Origin: Coix lacryma-jobi var. lacryma-jobi
Lineage: Eukaryota; Streptophyta; Magnoliopsida; Poales; Poaceae
NCBI GenBank assembly: GCA_009763385.1
Contig: CM019823.1
Location: 27,371,668-27,435,667 of the forward strand
Length of the DNA stretch: 64,000 nucleotides
Reading direction: 5' to 3'
Every line of letters starts with the position of its first letter. Positions within the stretch are counted from its first letter, which is position 1. This document shows, one piece after another, positions 23,667 through 36,712 of this stretch. The notes beneath the pieces are model-generated. The model saw nothing but the letters and a program-made list of their open reading frames with translations, made no database searches and had not been told where the DNA came from. Both the position numbers and the translations under genes were made by a program.

Positions 23667-24150
23667 CACCCATGATGTCATAATTCTTAGCTAGCACACC
23701 ATTAGTCATCTTTGTTCGAGAGATCGATTGTGGTTGCACAGTTGCACTTTCAAGTTACTGTGAGTGAGCTTGGTCTTTTGACCCTTCTGGAAAAGTGGTT
23801 TGGAGTAAGATATCATTTGTTGTGATCGCGTTTTGCATTACCTTATCAGTTTCAGTAACTGTTGTGTTTACTATGGTGCCAGTATTTCTGTTTAGCAAGG
23901 TTACTAAAATATAGAAAATGATGGTTGCGTCAAAGTACTAGTATGATTCTAATAATGGAAGTTTTGTGTAATGTTATGAAACTATTCTGTACTCCAGTTG
24001 CCTTCCTGCTTGCAGCAATAGAGTTGGAGTGATCAGTTTGGAACAGAATTTTGGTAACTCTTTAAAGCACTATAATGGCATTTGGGCCTGCATTCTGCGA
24101 TGGGAATTGCGATTTGGGCCGAATGATGCAGCTTGCTGGATTGTTTGATA
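23667..24150. other. intergenic, nothing recognised
   Basis: AT-rich sequence without a supported feature. Confidence 0.35.
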
Positions 24151-24404
24151 CTCCCTCTGTATCATAAATAGAAGACGTTTAGGACAGCGACACGATCTTC
24201 AAAGCATAACTTTGACCATTTATTTCTTTAAAAATATTTGTTGTAAAATGGTGTATATATATATACTTTTATGAAAATACTTTTCAAGATAAATTTATTT
24301 ATATAATTTTTATATTTTTAAACTCAATATTATTCATGATTTATATTCTCAATGTTTGACCAAAACCTTTTCCAAAACGTCTTCTATTTACAATATGAAG
24401 GGAG
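24151..24404. mobile_element. Stowaway-type MITE
   Basis: The ends CTCCCTCTGTATCATAAATA and CTCCCTTCATATTGTAAATA (minus strand) are inverted and flanked by TA (24149-24150, 24405-24406). It shares its interior (ACAGCGACACGATCTTCAAA) with the element at 60736. Confidence 0.85.
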
Positions 24405-24546
24405 TACGAAGGTTTCCTATGCGTAGTCCAGTATGTTAGAGCATGCATTTGTACTGGTGCTAAAAGGGTGGATAAAATGTTTGGGTTTGCACCGGTGCCT
24501 ATATATATGCCAAGATGATGGTTGAGCATATTATAGATAAAATTTG

Positions 24547-24716
24547 AGTAAAATTCACCGACGGTCGCTAAACTTTGTTAGCGGTGTCATCTTAGTCCTT
24601 GAATATTTATGCATCCTTAAACTTGACTACGAGTGTCATCCCAGTGCATAAGTTTTTAAGGTGCTCATTGTCGGTACCTAAACTTAGTCACTAGTGTCAT
24701 TTCAGATCCTAAACTG
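24547..24716. mobile_element. left arm of a foldback element, truncated
   Basis: It starts AGTAAAATTCACCG and continues with the repeated phrase CTAAACTT...GTGTCAT, as in the complete element at 49252. The matching right arm is not found, so the copy was cut off near 24716 where other repeat-like sequence begins. Confidence 0.65.
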
Positions 24717-26515
24717 AAGGTGAAGTCCCCGAGCCTGGTTGGCGACGGGCGAAGCCCAGGTTGATGAACCTGGTCGGCGACGATCTTCTTGTCGAGTGAT
24801 TCAATCCCTGAGCGTAAGAAGCTCGTTGATCGAACCGTGTCCCTGAAAAATAAATATGGAGAGCAGTAGTATATGATGATGTACAAACAAAATATGAAGA
24901 AAAACCAGTGGCGTTGAATGACTGCAGCTGACGAAGTCCCCGAGCTTTGGAAGCCGACATGGAGCATCTGGAAATGGAGGCGGAGCCGGCTGCAGGGGGC
25001 CCAGGTCGCTGATGTAGATCTCTTTGCTGCGGGACACCAATAATTTGTGTAATATGAGAATAGTATGTAACTAGACTCTTGAGCGAAAAGAGACAGAACT
25101 TTTAACGAGTCGTTGTGTTTTGCTTTTTCCTCAAATTACACGAACCCAATAGACGTAAGCCAAAGCGATGAATAGTTTAGCCTTGGGTTATCCCATAATC
25201 TGTATCATAGAGCGTGGAGCTCATGTACACGTAGGAGTCAAAGGAGTCACCTAAGGAGCCGCTGCTAGCATCCCATAGCACAGAGGGCAGGCGCTCGTGC
25301 ACGCGTAGGGAGGTACCAAGGACATGACCTTTTCCGAGAGGCTCGATTGAGGCGTGACCTGGGTGAATGGAGACCGTTCGACGAGCGCGTGAGTGATGCA
25401 AATACAGGCACTGGGCGTGTAGCCTTAGGGGTCTCAGCCCGAGCTTAGCCTTTCATGGCGCGCCAACGGTCGACGAAAGATGGTCGGCAGTCTACCGAGG
25501 GGTATGCCCAAGGTAGTAGATTAGTTTGAGGGGCGTGCGAGACGTCTACTCAAGCGTTAACACAGGGACGAAGATGACAATTTAGACAGATTCAGGCCGG
25601 CAAGTCACCGTAATACCCTACGTATTGTGTTTTGGTGGTTGGTTTATATTATGAGATGCGATCCAATTTGATGAGATCAGATGATCTGAGGTGAGATGAG
25701 GGGGAGTACCTGCTCGCCTTATATAGTCGAGGAGCAGAGTTACAGTTCGTAACAGATTACGAACGGTTCCTTAAGGCAAGGAATCCGAATCCATCTCTAG
25801 GATCTTCGTTGACGGGCAAGGCTTCGTGAGAGTCCCTAACGAGCACGACAGTCTGGTCACATGTCGCAGGGCCTTCGAGCTGGGTTGTCCTTGACGAAGG
25901 GCCCAATTAAATCTATAGGCATGTCGTCAGTAGCACATTAGAAGAGAAATAATTGTCCGTGAGTTTGGACTCGGATCAGACATGCTGGGAAAAGTACGTT
26001 TAGTCGTTGGTTTGGACGACTCATGTCCATACTGTACACGGACATACTGAATGCGACTGTTCTTCCTTTCTCTCTCACACACATGTATAACGAATAATTG
26101 TTTGGTGGAAAAGGGTACATTTTGATTATAAACTATTTGGGCCACGTGACTATATACACCTGTATTCTTTTAACGACACATTTTAATTTTTATATTATAT
26201 ATTTAACACTTAAATAATTTTAATGTGAAAAGGTTGCAGACCTCGTCAAATACTATAATTTTAATGTTGGTTTTGTCTTTAATAGAGAACGTCAATTTAA
26301 ATCAAATCTGATCCGAGAATATATATTGAATATTTGAACATGCACATTATCTCAAATTTAAAAGTTGTCAACTATAAAATTTTAGATCTCTTTAAACTGC
26401 TGATCTGATCTTATATAAAAAAATTATGATTTTTTTTGCATAACATGTCAGATAAAGTCACAAACTGATAGTGATAGGTGACACCATGCTTGTCACGGCC
26501 GGTAAGCCACGTGAC
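24717..26515. other. unresolved transposon-derived sequence
   Basis: Pieces resembling retrotransposon LTR or internal DNA: repeated phrases CCGAGCCTGGTTGGCGAC / GAACCTGGTCGGCGACGA, TTTAGACAGATTCAGGCCG at about 25580 and a TTATATAG box at about 25720. No ends or target-site duplication could be paired and no frame is coding. 26455-26515 contains subterminal-like repeats (CACAAACTGATAGTGATAG) that resume after the LTR at 29062. Confidence 0.4.
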
Positions 26516-26520
26516 ACCAT

Positions 26521-29056
26521 TGAAGGGTCGAGATGGCGGACTAGAGGGGGTGAATAGTCTTTTCTAAAATTAATCTTACCGGCTAACCGAAACAAATGCG
26601 GAATTAAAACTATCGGTTTAGCCAAGACTACATCCCTCTACTTATACTCTATGACACCTTACAAAAGATCCTAATCAATGCAAATAAGGTGTCGGGCTAG
26701 CTAGAGCTCACCTAACCAATTATAGAAGCAAGCTCACACAAGCCTATGCAACTAGTACTTCAAGCACGGGCTCCTACACAATCTAGCAAGCAAAAGACAA
26801 AGCCTAAGCTCACTAGCAATGCTCAATAACAAGGCTACACAAGCCAAATTAGAGAGCTCAATTTAGCTACACAAGCTAAGTAATGTGACTAGCAAGACTA
26901 CAAGTCAACTAGTCACGCAAGAGAGCTACTTCTAGGCTACACAAGCAAAGAAGGTAACTAGCAAGCTACAAGCTAACTAATTGCAAGAGAAACTACACAA
27001 GCACAATATATATGAAAGTAGATACAAGCTTGTGTATGGGGAATGCAAACCAACGGGATGAACAAGGTTGACACGGTGATTTTATCCCGAGGTTCACTTG
27101 GTCGCCACCAAGCTAGTCCCCGTTGAGGCAAGCCCAAGGTTGCCGTCGATCCTCTTGCTAGTGGTGACCCTAAGTCACACTCTCCACGATGGAGTGCTCA
27201 CCAAAAGCTCTAGCTTCGATCCGGCCGGACCACTTGGCGCTCTTCGCGCCTCTCTCTACTAGAGTTGCTCTTCGCGATCTCCCGCGGGGCGAGTACAATG
27301 CCCCTCACAAAGCTTCTCCGGAGCCACGCACAATCTTCACGCGGGCTTTACGACGGAGACTCGATCACCAAGTCGTCTAGGAGGCGGCAACCTCCAAGAG
27401 TAACAAGCACCACCTGCTTGCAATACGATCACCTAGTGCCACCGGATGCAATCTCTCAAAGCAACGCACTAGCGATCACTCACTCGCTATCGAATTGCAC
27501 ACTAGCAAGCACAAGCGAGTTAGAGGGCTCCCAAGCACATCCACACCAGCCACCAAGGCTTTGGAGTGCTCAACACCCAGCCCAAGGCCAGTTACCAACG
27601 TTATTTATAGCCCCAAGGGCTAATTAGCCGTTGCCCCTTCACTGGGCAACCTGCGCCACCATCGGACGCTCCGGATCGGGGCCATCGGACGCTGAGGCCA
27701 GCGTCCGATGCTTGGATGCTCGCCACGTGTCCCCCACGTTTAACTTCGACCGAGCGATCCCAACGGCTATATTACTTCCCGCGCCAGTTAAAGTGGCATC
27801 GGACGCGCCGGTGCCTAGCATCGGACGCTCTGATGCCTCTGCTCAAATCTGCGCAAGATCGCTCTCACATCGGATGCGCCGGAACTCTAGCATCGGACGC
27901 TCGACCCCAGCGTCCAATGACACACCAGAGAGGTTCCAGAGAGGACAGAAACACATCGGACGCGTCCGATGGTTCCACATCGGACGCAGGCCAGCGTCCG
28001 ATGCTCCCTGGAAAGCACGCTCGCGCCACGTCACATGCATCAGACTCTGCAACAGTGATTCCTCAGCGTCCGATGCTCCTTCAACTTCTGACAGAAACTA
28101 GGGTTTGCCATCGGACGCTCGGCCCAGCGTCCGATGCTCCTCGGACCAGCGTCCGATGCTCCCAGAGCACTTCACTTCTCCTCCGAAAACTGCTGAATCC
28201 TGCCTCGCAAGCTCGGCAGGAGGGAGAGGGACTATACACTAGTTTCTCCCACTACTCCACACCTCCTTTAAACACAACTTCTTTTCAAAACAACTTCTCC
28301 TTTGCAAATGTGCCAACACCACCAAGTGTACAACAACATGTGTATGTGTGTTAGCATTTTCACAATCATTTTTCAAAGGATTAGCACTTGCACTTACCAC
28401 GCCACTCGATCCTAGTAACAACGCAATGTTAGATCGCTCAAGTGGCACTAGATGACCGATATGCAAACAAGTTTGCTCCTCTTGATAGTACGGCCATCTA
28501 TCCTAAACCCGGTCATAAACTTCTCTACACACCTATGACCGGTGAAATGAAATGCCCTACAATTATATCTTTGCCTTGCGCATTCCATTCCATCTCCTCC
28601 GGTGTTGATGCAACACATGCACCAACCTCTTCATCAAATGATATGATCCACTTCATATCATCACATGGCCTCCATGGTCCATTGATCTTGACATTACTTG
28701 CTCTTCACCGTCGCTTCGGTCCTTCGGCGCCAAGTTTTACTTAAGCCTCCCGACACTCGGTACCAACGGCTTCAAAGCCTCAACTTGCCCTTCACCTTCG
28801 CAACCGGCCCATCAAGCCAAGTCTTGCCTTGATCTTCACCATCTTAGCCACATGACCACATGTCATGTTTCATGTGCATTAAGCTCCTTCTTCACATGTG
28901 TGAGCCTTGCAACATATTTCAAGCCATTTCTCCTCTATAGCATATGTTGCTCACTCATGATCACCAGTGGACTAATCACCTGTGTAATTCACTTCAAACA
29001 CATATTAGTCCACCTAAGTTGTCACTCAATTACCAAAACCAAACAAGGACCTTTCA
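26521..29056 (-). mobile_element. SIRE-like copia solo LTR with perfect duplication
   Basis: The 2,536-bp segment starts TGAAGGGTCGAG and ends GGACCTTTCA and is flanked by a perfect 5-bp duplication, ACCAT (26516-26520, 29057-29061). No internal element sequence is attached, so it is a solo LTR left by LTR-LTR recombination. The orientation is minus: its sense 5' end reads TGAAAGGTCC, and its sense 3' end carries ATTCACCCCCTCTAG, usual in grass SIRE/Maximus LTRs. An array of CATCGGACGC and GCGTCCGATG lies at about 27660-28160. Confidence 0.88.
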
Positions 29057-29061
29057 ACCAT

Positions 29062-29950
29062 GCTTGTCACTGCCGATAAGCCACAAACTGATAGTGATAG
29101 TTAGTTGAAGTCACGAACTCACACTGATATGTGTGGCACCATGCCTATCATATCGCGGTTGATTAAGGGGGTGTTTGGTTTCCACCCCCTAGAGTTTAGC
29201 CACTAAAGTTTAGTCACTTTTACTCACTAAAGTTCCAAACACCCCCACTAAAAGTCACTTTTAACACTACAACTCTAGTGACCTCCACTAAACTTTAGTG
29301 GGAAACAAACACCCCCTAAGTGAGAAACCGGCATTGATAGTCCACATGTCTATCGTTGTTGATTAAGCGAGAAACTGGCATTGGTAGTCCATCTATCACT
29401 ATCAGTTGAAGCCATAAACCGAGAGTGATACTCTATCACTCTTGGTTGGAAAATAACTGGTAATGGGCTGAGACACGGAAGAAAGCAAACGACTTTTTTT
29501 ATGCAAAATCTCTATCTCCATGTCTACCTTGTATATAATAATATTAGGATATGAACTCCTTTTATGGTCTTTCACTCTCTCTTCTCTTCATGTATAGTTA
29601 TTAGATCAGAGTGTTCAGCATGCAAAGAGTTTAATCAAATATGAAGAATGCGTGAGTGATTATCACATAAATCTCCAAACTTTTCATGTCTCCATAGTAA
29701 GACTAAAAAAATTCGACCCACGGATATGACAACCCTTGAACATTGTACTTTAAAAAGATTTTCTTATGCAGACTGAAAAAACCTCCAAAACCCTTTCCCA
29801 CCTTGAAATGAGAGGTATTGAGTTGTACTAACCACTCAGTCAACCCAGTCATTCTTGTCCATAATAAGACTACAAGAGTTATAAGCATGTGTTTGAGTAA
29901 TAACATAATCACAACTGATTGTATGTTCATACTCCGTACACATATTGGAA
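29062..29950. other. subterminal-repeat-like sequence and spacer
   Basis: 29062-29166 and 29320-29465 hold repeats such as GCCGATAAGCC, AACTGATAGTGATAG and GAAACTGGCATTGGTAGTCC that also occur at 26455-26515. They look like one element's subterminal repeats split by the solo LTR and the MITE. No terminal sequence was identified. The remainder is AT-rich spacer. Confidence 0.45.
29167..29316. mobile_element. Tourist-type MITE
   Basis: Ends GGGGGTGTTTGGTTTCCAC and GTGGGAAACAAACACCCCC are inverted. A TAA duplication flanks it (29164-29166, 29317-29319), as for PIF/Harbinger relatives. It is 150 bp and non-coding. Confidence 0.9.
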
Positions 29951-32798
29951 GCAAAATTCACCTTCGGTCCCTGAACTTGGTCAGAGGTGTCATTCAGGTC
30001 CCTGAACCTTCAAAGTGATATATGTGAGTCCATAAGCTTGACAAATGATGTCATCTAGGTTCCTAAACTTTCAAAGTGATCACTGTTAGAAGATTTGGGC
30101 TTGGCCCAAATGAATATTTCAAATAAATCCCAAAGGCCCACTCATACATGCATGGTATGGTGGGGGACTTTAGTCCCATATTGCTACTCTAGAAGGAGGG
30201 AGACCAACTTATATAGTTGAGCTATCTCCAACTGGTTGAAGCTATTGAGGAGAGACAAAGGAAGAAACTCACGTGCACGCTCGCTCGCCTCTTTGGGCGG
30301 GGCGGGGCGACTCGCGTAGGGCGCACGACACACGCGTGAATGGTGGGCGGGGCAGGGTGGGTCATGGCGAGGCAACTCACGCAGGGCACACGACATGCGC
30401 GTGAATGGTCCGACCGAGGCCTTGCGGGTACGCGGCTTCCTTTTGCCACTCGATATTTTTGCATGCATGGAGAAAATTACGCTGACCTATTTTAGCAAGC
30501 AATTATTCTCGTATTAATGGTGATTGACTCGTACACTAATGGTAGGTTCAATCACATTAATTATTCTCTTTCTAAAAATATAGCTGCGGCGTGTATATAA
30601 AGAGGGACGAGACGTCGTCCTCTAGACACTATATTTTCCTCCTCCTCTGCCCTAGTGTTACGCTGCTGCTGTCGACCCCATCCCGCCGCCGACATGCCAT
30701 CGATGTCGGGAGAACAGATCTCCGAAGCTTGCGTCTCCTCGCGTCACTGCACGGGGTAGGGGACGTATAAGGTTTTTGGGAAGCGCCGTCGTGACTGCTC
30801 GCTGGATGTCTGAAAGCCCTAGTTTGGTTTTGACTAATTGATGAAACCTATCTGGTCTAAATCCTATTGCTAAGCATGTGTGTAGCTTATAAGAAATGAT
30901 TGTGACCAAGCCAAGTGGTGGAGCTAGCAAGGTGGCAACCATGGAGGATGGTGATGGTCATATGCAACTCAAGTGATCAAGTGCTCTACCATTGGTGAAT
31001 TGTGAGAAGAAGAGAAGAGATGGAGGAAAGAGGCCCGAAGGCAAAGGTATAACCTACAAGGCTCTTTGTTTTGGTGATCAAGACACTTAGTGAGTGCGAT
31101 CACATTTAGGATACATAGCCGTACTATTAAGAGGAGATAATTCACGACTTATGTGGTGTTCAAGTGCCACTAGGAGTTCTCTAACATATTGATGCTATAG
31201 ACCTAGTGAGTGACTAACAAAATCCCTTTGAAAATGCTTTGCAAAATGCTAACACACTTGCATTTAATGATGTACACTTGGTGGTGTTGGCACTTTTAGG
31301 ATAAGGGGGTGTTAAGGAGTTGTGGAGAAGTGGGAGAAACTAGTGTATAGTCCTTCTCCCTCCCGCCGAGCTTGCGAGGCAGGATTCAACGCTTTTCAGA
31401 AGAGAAATAGTGTGTTCAGAAGCATCAGACACTGGTCCGAGAAGCATCGGACGCTGAGCCGAGCGTCTGATGGTAAACCCTAGTTTCTGACGAATTTTGA
31501 AGGAGCATCAGACGCTGGGAAAACACTGTTGCAGAGTCCGATGCTGATGACGTGGTGCGAGCTAAGTTTCCAGGGAGCATCGGACGCTGGCCTGCGTCCG
31601 ATGCCGAACCATCGGACGCGTCCGATGTGTTTTGACCCTTTCTGGAACCTCTCTGCATGGTCATCAGATGCAGGGGTTGAGCGTCCGATGTGAAGGTGCC
31701 TGCGTGTCCGATGAGGCGCTGCTGTGTGCTGAAAAGTGCAGTGGCATCAGAGCGTCCGATGTCTGGCATCGGTGTGTCCGATGTCACATTAACCGTGGAG
31801 CGAAGGAATATGACCGCTGGGATCTGGTGGCTCAAATTCATACCAGAGGGACACGTGGTGCTCATCGGAGCATCGGACGCTGGGGTAGCGTCCGATGGCC
31901 CCGACACCGGCGCGTCCGATGACCCTGTTTCGGGCCCAACGGGAAGACCGACGTGTGTGGCCTATATAAGGGGCTTGGCCGGCTCACTTGGGTTCTCTCT
32001 TGCACATTTTGATTCTTAAGCATTCTAGTGAGCTTTGGCAAGCCTCTCAACTCATCTCCCAAGTTGATTTGATCAAACCAAGTGAGATTGAGTGATCGAG
32101 TGCGTGATTTGAAAGAGTTCAATCTAGTGGCACTAGTTCTTCGCATCGACATTGAGTTTTCTTGTTACTCTTGGCATTTGCCGGTGCCTAGACGACTTGG
32201 AGGCATTGTGGTATTGTTGGTAAGAGAATGAGATTGTTCTTGGCCACCACCGATCGTGATTGTGAGAGGTTTTGGAGCTTAACCTCGCCAGAGCGGCAAG
32301 AGGCATCCTTAGTGGATTGCTCGTGTCATTGAGCTACCTCACTAGTGGTAGATTCTTGTGGCACTCTTTATGAGCTTGGCTTTGTGCCGATTAGCCACCG
32401 GGTCACCCAGTGTTGGTCGACACAACGGGGAGTAGCGTGCCGACAAGCACGTGAACCTCGGGATAAGTCTTGGTGTCCCGTGTGCTTATTGTGATTGATC
32501 TTCATATTCACATTCTTGGTGATTGGCGTCACAAGTGGACTTCACCGGTGATTGGCCCTCTACTAGACGATCCCGAAGGCTCGGTGAAACCTCTACTATA
32601 TAGCTCGTTTACGTTGTGTATTTTTCTTTGAGCTATTTCTTTTGTGTAGATACTTACTTGTCATATATCTTTTGTCATATATCTTGTGTAGCTAGTTGTG
32701 TTTAGTTCACTTAGTTTATCTATTGTGCACACTTTTCTCATTTATATTCTTTGTATATCCTATTTGTGCTAGAGCTAGATTGTTTTATTCCGCATTGG

Positions 32799-34650
32799 TG
32801 TTGACGGTCCTTAAACACCTGTTTTACCATCAATATTTGACCCTAAAGTCCACCAAAAAGGCATGAAATGTAGTCAAATAGGTTTCAAACTAACCGAATT
32901 CCACATGTCCATAGAATTTTATTTGAATGCAAGATTTGAACCAAATTCGGACATATGGACCCACCAGAGGCCAAGCCCACTCAGCAGGGCCCAAATGGGC
33001 CTAAGGGGGGTGGCGCCCGCCACCCCTAGGCGGCGCCCGCCACCTCTAAGTGGCGCCCGCCACTTGGGTCGGCCCAAGTTTCACCCCCTGCCACGTCACC
33101 GATCCGTGTGACCTCCCCAAGGCCAAATCTTGGCCCTTGGTCACTAGGTCAGTGGCATCGGACGGCTCAGGGAGGAATGGCGTGGATCAAGGCTGAATGG
33201 CGGTTGCTAGGACATGCAACCGACCTCCAAACCGCCTTGGACAACCACCTGGATGCCGTTGAAGCCAAGGCGGTGCATCCAACGGTGAGGGAGGTGGCGG
33301 CCGCCACCTAGGGCTGGCGCCCGCCACTAGGGTTAGCCCTAGGTCGGCTGGCTGCCCCCTATAAGTACCCCCCTCACTCATTTGGGCTATAAATACCCCC
33401 CTGCGGCATCACTTCATTCATATCCCTCATATCCCACACTTCCAAGAGAAGCAAGTGAGAGTTAGGTTAGAAGCTTAGAGAGCTTAGGCAAGTAGGTAGC
33501 TAGTAGAGCAAGGCATCTTCGCTCTCGCGGTAGCGCTGCTCAAGGGTTAGCTCAAGAGTAGAGGCGTGCGAGTGATCGGTTCTGGAGCTGGGAAGAGTCT
33601 TCCTTCATCTCCAGTTCAGGTTTTGCTCTTGTTACTCAAGCACTTACTATATTCTAGTTCATCATTTCAAGTATTACTTTATTCTACTTATCAGTATTGA
33701 GTGGTATACTTGATTGATTGCTTGAGTGCCTAGCTATCCTACAGATCAATTCACTTAGCCATATATGTTAATCTCTAGTGAGCTTAGTGTTTGATCTTTG
33801 CCAATAGGTTGCTTAGTTAGTTTAGTTTTTATCTTATTAAGTCAAGTGTTTGCTCTGACGTCCGCAAGGGTGTCTCTATTCAAAGCTAGGGTAGAGATAG
33901 TTAGAATATAGTTAAGCGTGGTGCTTAGTTATAGACTTACCTTCAGATACGGCTGGACCCCCGGATAGCTGTGGTAGCAAGCAGGTGGTGACAGCCCTGT
34001 GCGCCTTGAATTCCACCACGTAGTTGGCCCAGTTTAACAGTAAGGCTCGTTGTGCTAGCGTTCAACCTAAGTAAGTGGTAAAGGCTAGTACGCCTCGATA
34101 CTTGACAAGATAGGAATAAAACTTTACTCAACTTAGTTGCTTTATTGTCTTTTGCCTGCCTTGCTTCGTAACTATCTTGCTTCGCAGTTATCTTGCTCTG
34201 TGGTTATCTAGGAGTAGTTAGTAGTTATCTAGGATTAGTTATTAGTAGTTAGTAATTAGTTAGTTATCCTTTAGTTACCCCTTATCTACCTATCCATCCA
34301 CCTTACCTTAGCCATCCATTTCAACCTTACCTATCCACCCATATATTCTTCCTAGCCTTTCATCTCCTCTCTTCTCCCCTTTTCCCTTTTCTCTTTTCTT
34401 CGACTCTCATCCCCTCCTTGACTCAACTCATACACCACCCTAGCCTTCCCTTGGGATCAAATAAATCGACACCTGGTACTCTCAGGCGAAGTGCTACTAT
34501 GATAGTTCTGTGCGCTTGCAGAATCTCCTCCTGGTAGATTGCATTCTCGCTAGCTAGCTCCTACTAGTGTCGGGACTGACAACCCCGCTTGGCATTAGTA
34601 GATAGCTACTTTAGTTACCCTATCCTAGGTGTAGCTAAGAACTACCAACA
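32799..34650 (+). repeat. 5' LTR of the Athila element
   Basis: Contains four copies of GGCGCCCGCCAC within about 330 bp (two near 33010-33040, then about 33050 and 33315) and TATA-like CTATAAATACCCCC at about 33388. The duplicated 3' copy is at 40982-42834. Confidence 0.92.
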
Positions 34651-34837
34651 AGCATTTCTGGCGCCGTTGCCGAGGAAGGCAATCGGTGTATCGGTTGAGT
34701 CCGTGTCGAATTTATCTTCGCTTAAGCTTCCGCTTAGCGAATCCCATCTTACCCCATTCTTTCTTTCCTTAGTTCTTCTTATCTTTTTCCTTCATCTTCT
34801 TCAACTTCTTTCTTTCTTATCTCGTTCTATCTTCACG

Positions 34838-36712
34838 ATGGCCAATAAGACCATTCGTGAGTTTTCTGCTCCTTCTGCCGCTAATGTAGCGATAGGACCA
34901 GACGTGATCGATGCCAACCTCAATTTTGAGTTGAAACCGGCTCTGATCACGATGGTCCAAGCTAGCTCGTTCTGTGGCAAGGCTCATGAGGATGCCAATG
35001 CTCACCTCCAACAATTCTTAGAGATTTGCGGCACCTTCACCATTAAGGAGATAACCCAAGAAGCCATCCGTCTTCGTCTCTTTCCTTTCTCTTTGATAGG
35101 AAAAGCGAAGTAATGGTTCTATACCGATCGCAACGCTGTAGACACATGGGACAGGTGTTCCAATGCTTTTCTCGCCAAATTCTTTCCTATGGGCAAGAAG
35201 AATGCTCTTCGCAACAAAATCTCCAGCTTTACGCAACAAGCCGAGGAATCTATTCCCGAGGCTTGGGAGAGGTTGCAAGAGTATGTCGCTGCTTGTCCGC
35301 ACTATGGTATGGAGGACTGACTATTGATCCAGAACTTCTACCATGGCCTAACCCCACTCTCTAGAAGCCATTTGGATGCCGCCGCCGGCGGTGCATTCTT
35401 TTCTCTGAATATTGCAGATGCTAAGGCTCTCATAGAGAAGATGATGGCAAACCAAGGATGAAATGACGAAAGACTACAGCCTCGTAAGCGAGGTATGCAT
35501 TCCCTTAAGGAGGCCGACATGATCGTGGCCAAGATGGACCTGCTGGCAAAGAAGCTGGACAGCTATGAGAAGATGAACCAACAAGAGAGTGTCCAATCTC
35601 TGGAATTCTACATGACTTGTGAAGTCTGTGGAGAAACCGGACATTCTGGGAACCACTGCCCCGAGCTACATGAAGATTTGAACTTCATCAACAATAACAA
35701 CGGTTTCCGTCAACAGAATCAAGGATGGAATCAGCGTGCAAACTCTCAAGGTAACAATTCATTCCCCCGCTCTAATTTTCATAATTCTGATAATTTCTCA
35801 TTCTTGAAGAATTTAGTTTACTCACAAGGTAAAACTACTGATTTCTTGAAAGAGAGATTAATGGCGAATGATAAAATCCTTGAGAAAATAAATGCTAAAT
35901 TGGAAGATTTCTCATCTGCTCTGGAAAATCAACTTAGCTTTAATAAGATGTTAGAAACCCAATTAGCTCAACTTGCTGCTATCATATCATCTTTTGAATC
36001 TAGCAAAATTCCTGCTAAACCTGACATGGAAACTGCTAATATGGTTGAAATAAAATATTTTAACTATTATGAAGATCAAACCATGACTGTTAAAAAGGAT
36101 GACCCTGGTAGTCCCATAATTAGATGCTCAATCTTTGGTGAAGTCTTTAAAAATGCCATGTGTGATTTAGGATCGAGTGTGAACATTTTATCTAAAGATT
36201 TCTATGAAAACTCGTTCTTTCCACCCATGTCATCCACATCTGCCTATGTTGTGCTAGCTGATCAATCCACTTGCTATGTAGAAGGAATAGTTAATGATTT
36301 ACCTGTTCATATTAGAGGCTCCTATGTTCCTGCTGATTTCATAATACTAGATATGGGAAATAGGAAAGATGTGCCTCTAATCTTAGGTAGACCCTTCTTG
36401 AATACTGTTAATGCTTGCATATATGTGGGAAGTGGTAAAATTCAAATGACATTAGGAGGAAGGAAGGAAATATTCTCCTTCTCCCGTGGTCCCGCATATG
36501 CCGCTAACATGCTGGAAGCAAAACTCGTTCATACCAAGAAGAGGCGCCCAAGAACAAGGTGGAGCAGAAAGAAAGAACCACCTCCCTCTGAGTTGTGTAA
36601 TTCACATAACAAAGGAGAGGTGCCAAAAGAAGAAGAACCAGATGAAGTACTAAGAGAAGAAGTGCCCAAGGAAGAAGATCCACCTGATAAGGATGAAACT
36701 CCATGGACCTAA
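34838..36712 (+). pseudogene. Athila gag-protease with three in-frame stops
   Basis: One frame runs from ATG 34838 to the stop at 36710-36712 with no frameshift, but it is broken by TAA at 35111 and TGA at 35318 and 35459. It begins MANKTIREFSAPS. The gag core follows (DANAHLQQFLEICGTF, RLRLFPFSLIGKAK, EAWERLQEYVAACPHYG). A CCHC zinc knuckle (CEVCGETGHSGNHC, codons about 263-276) and a retropepsin-like region (MCDLGSSVNILS, where the usual catalytic triad reads DLG) come next. A K/E-rich tail ends the frame. Gag packages RNA and the protease would cut the polyprotein. The stops make it inactive. Confidence 0.85.

Noticed and set aside
27655..28165. CRISPR-like array from repeated CATCGGACGC
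   Set aside because: Repeats are short, occur in both orientations, have irregular spacing, and lie within an LTR of a plant genome.
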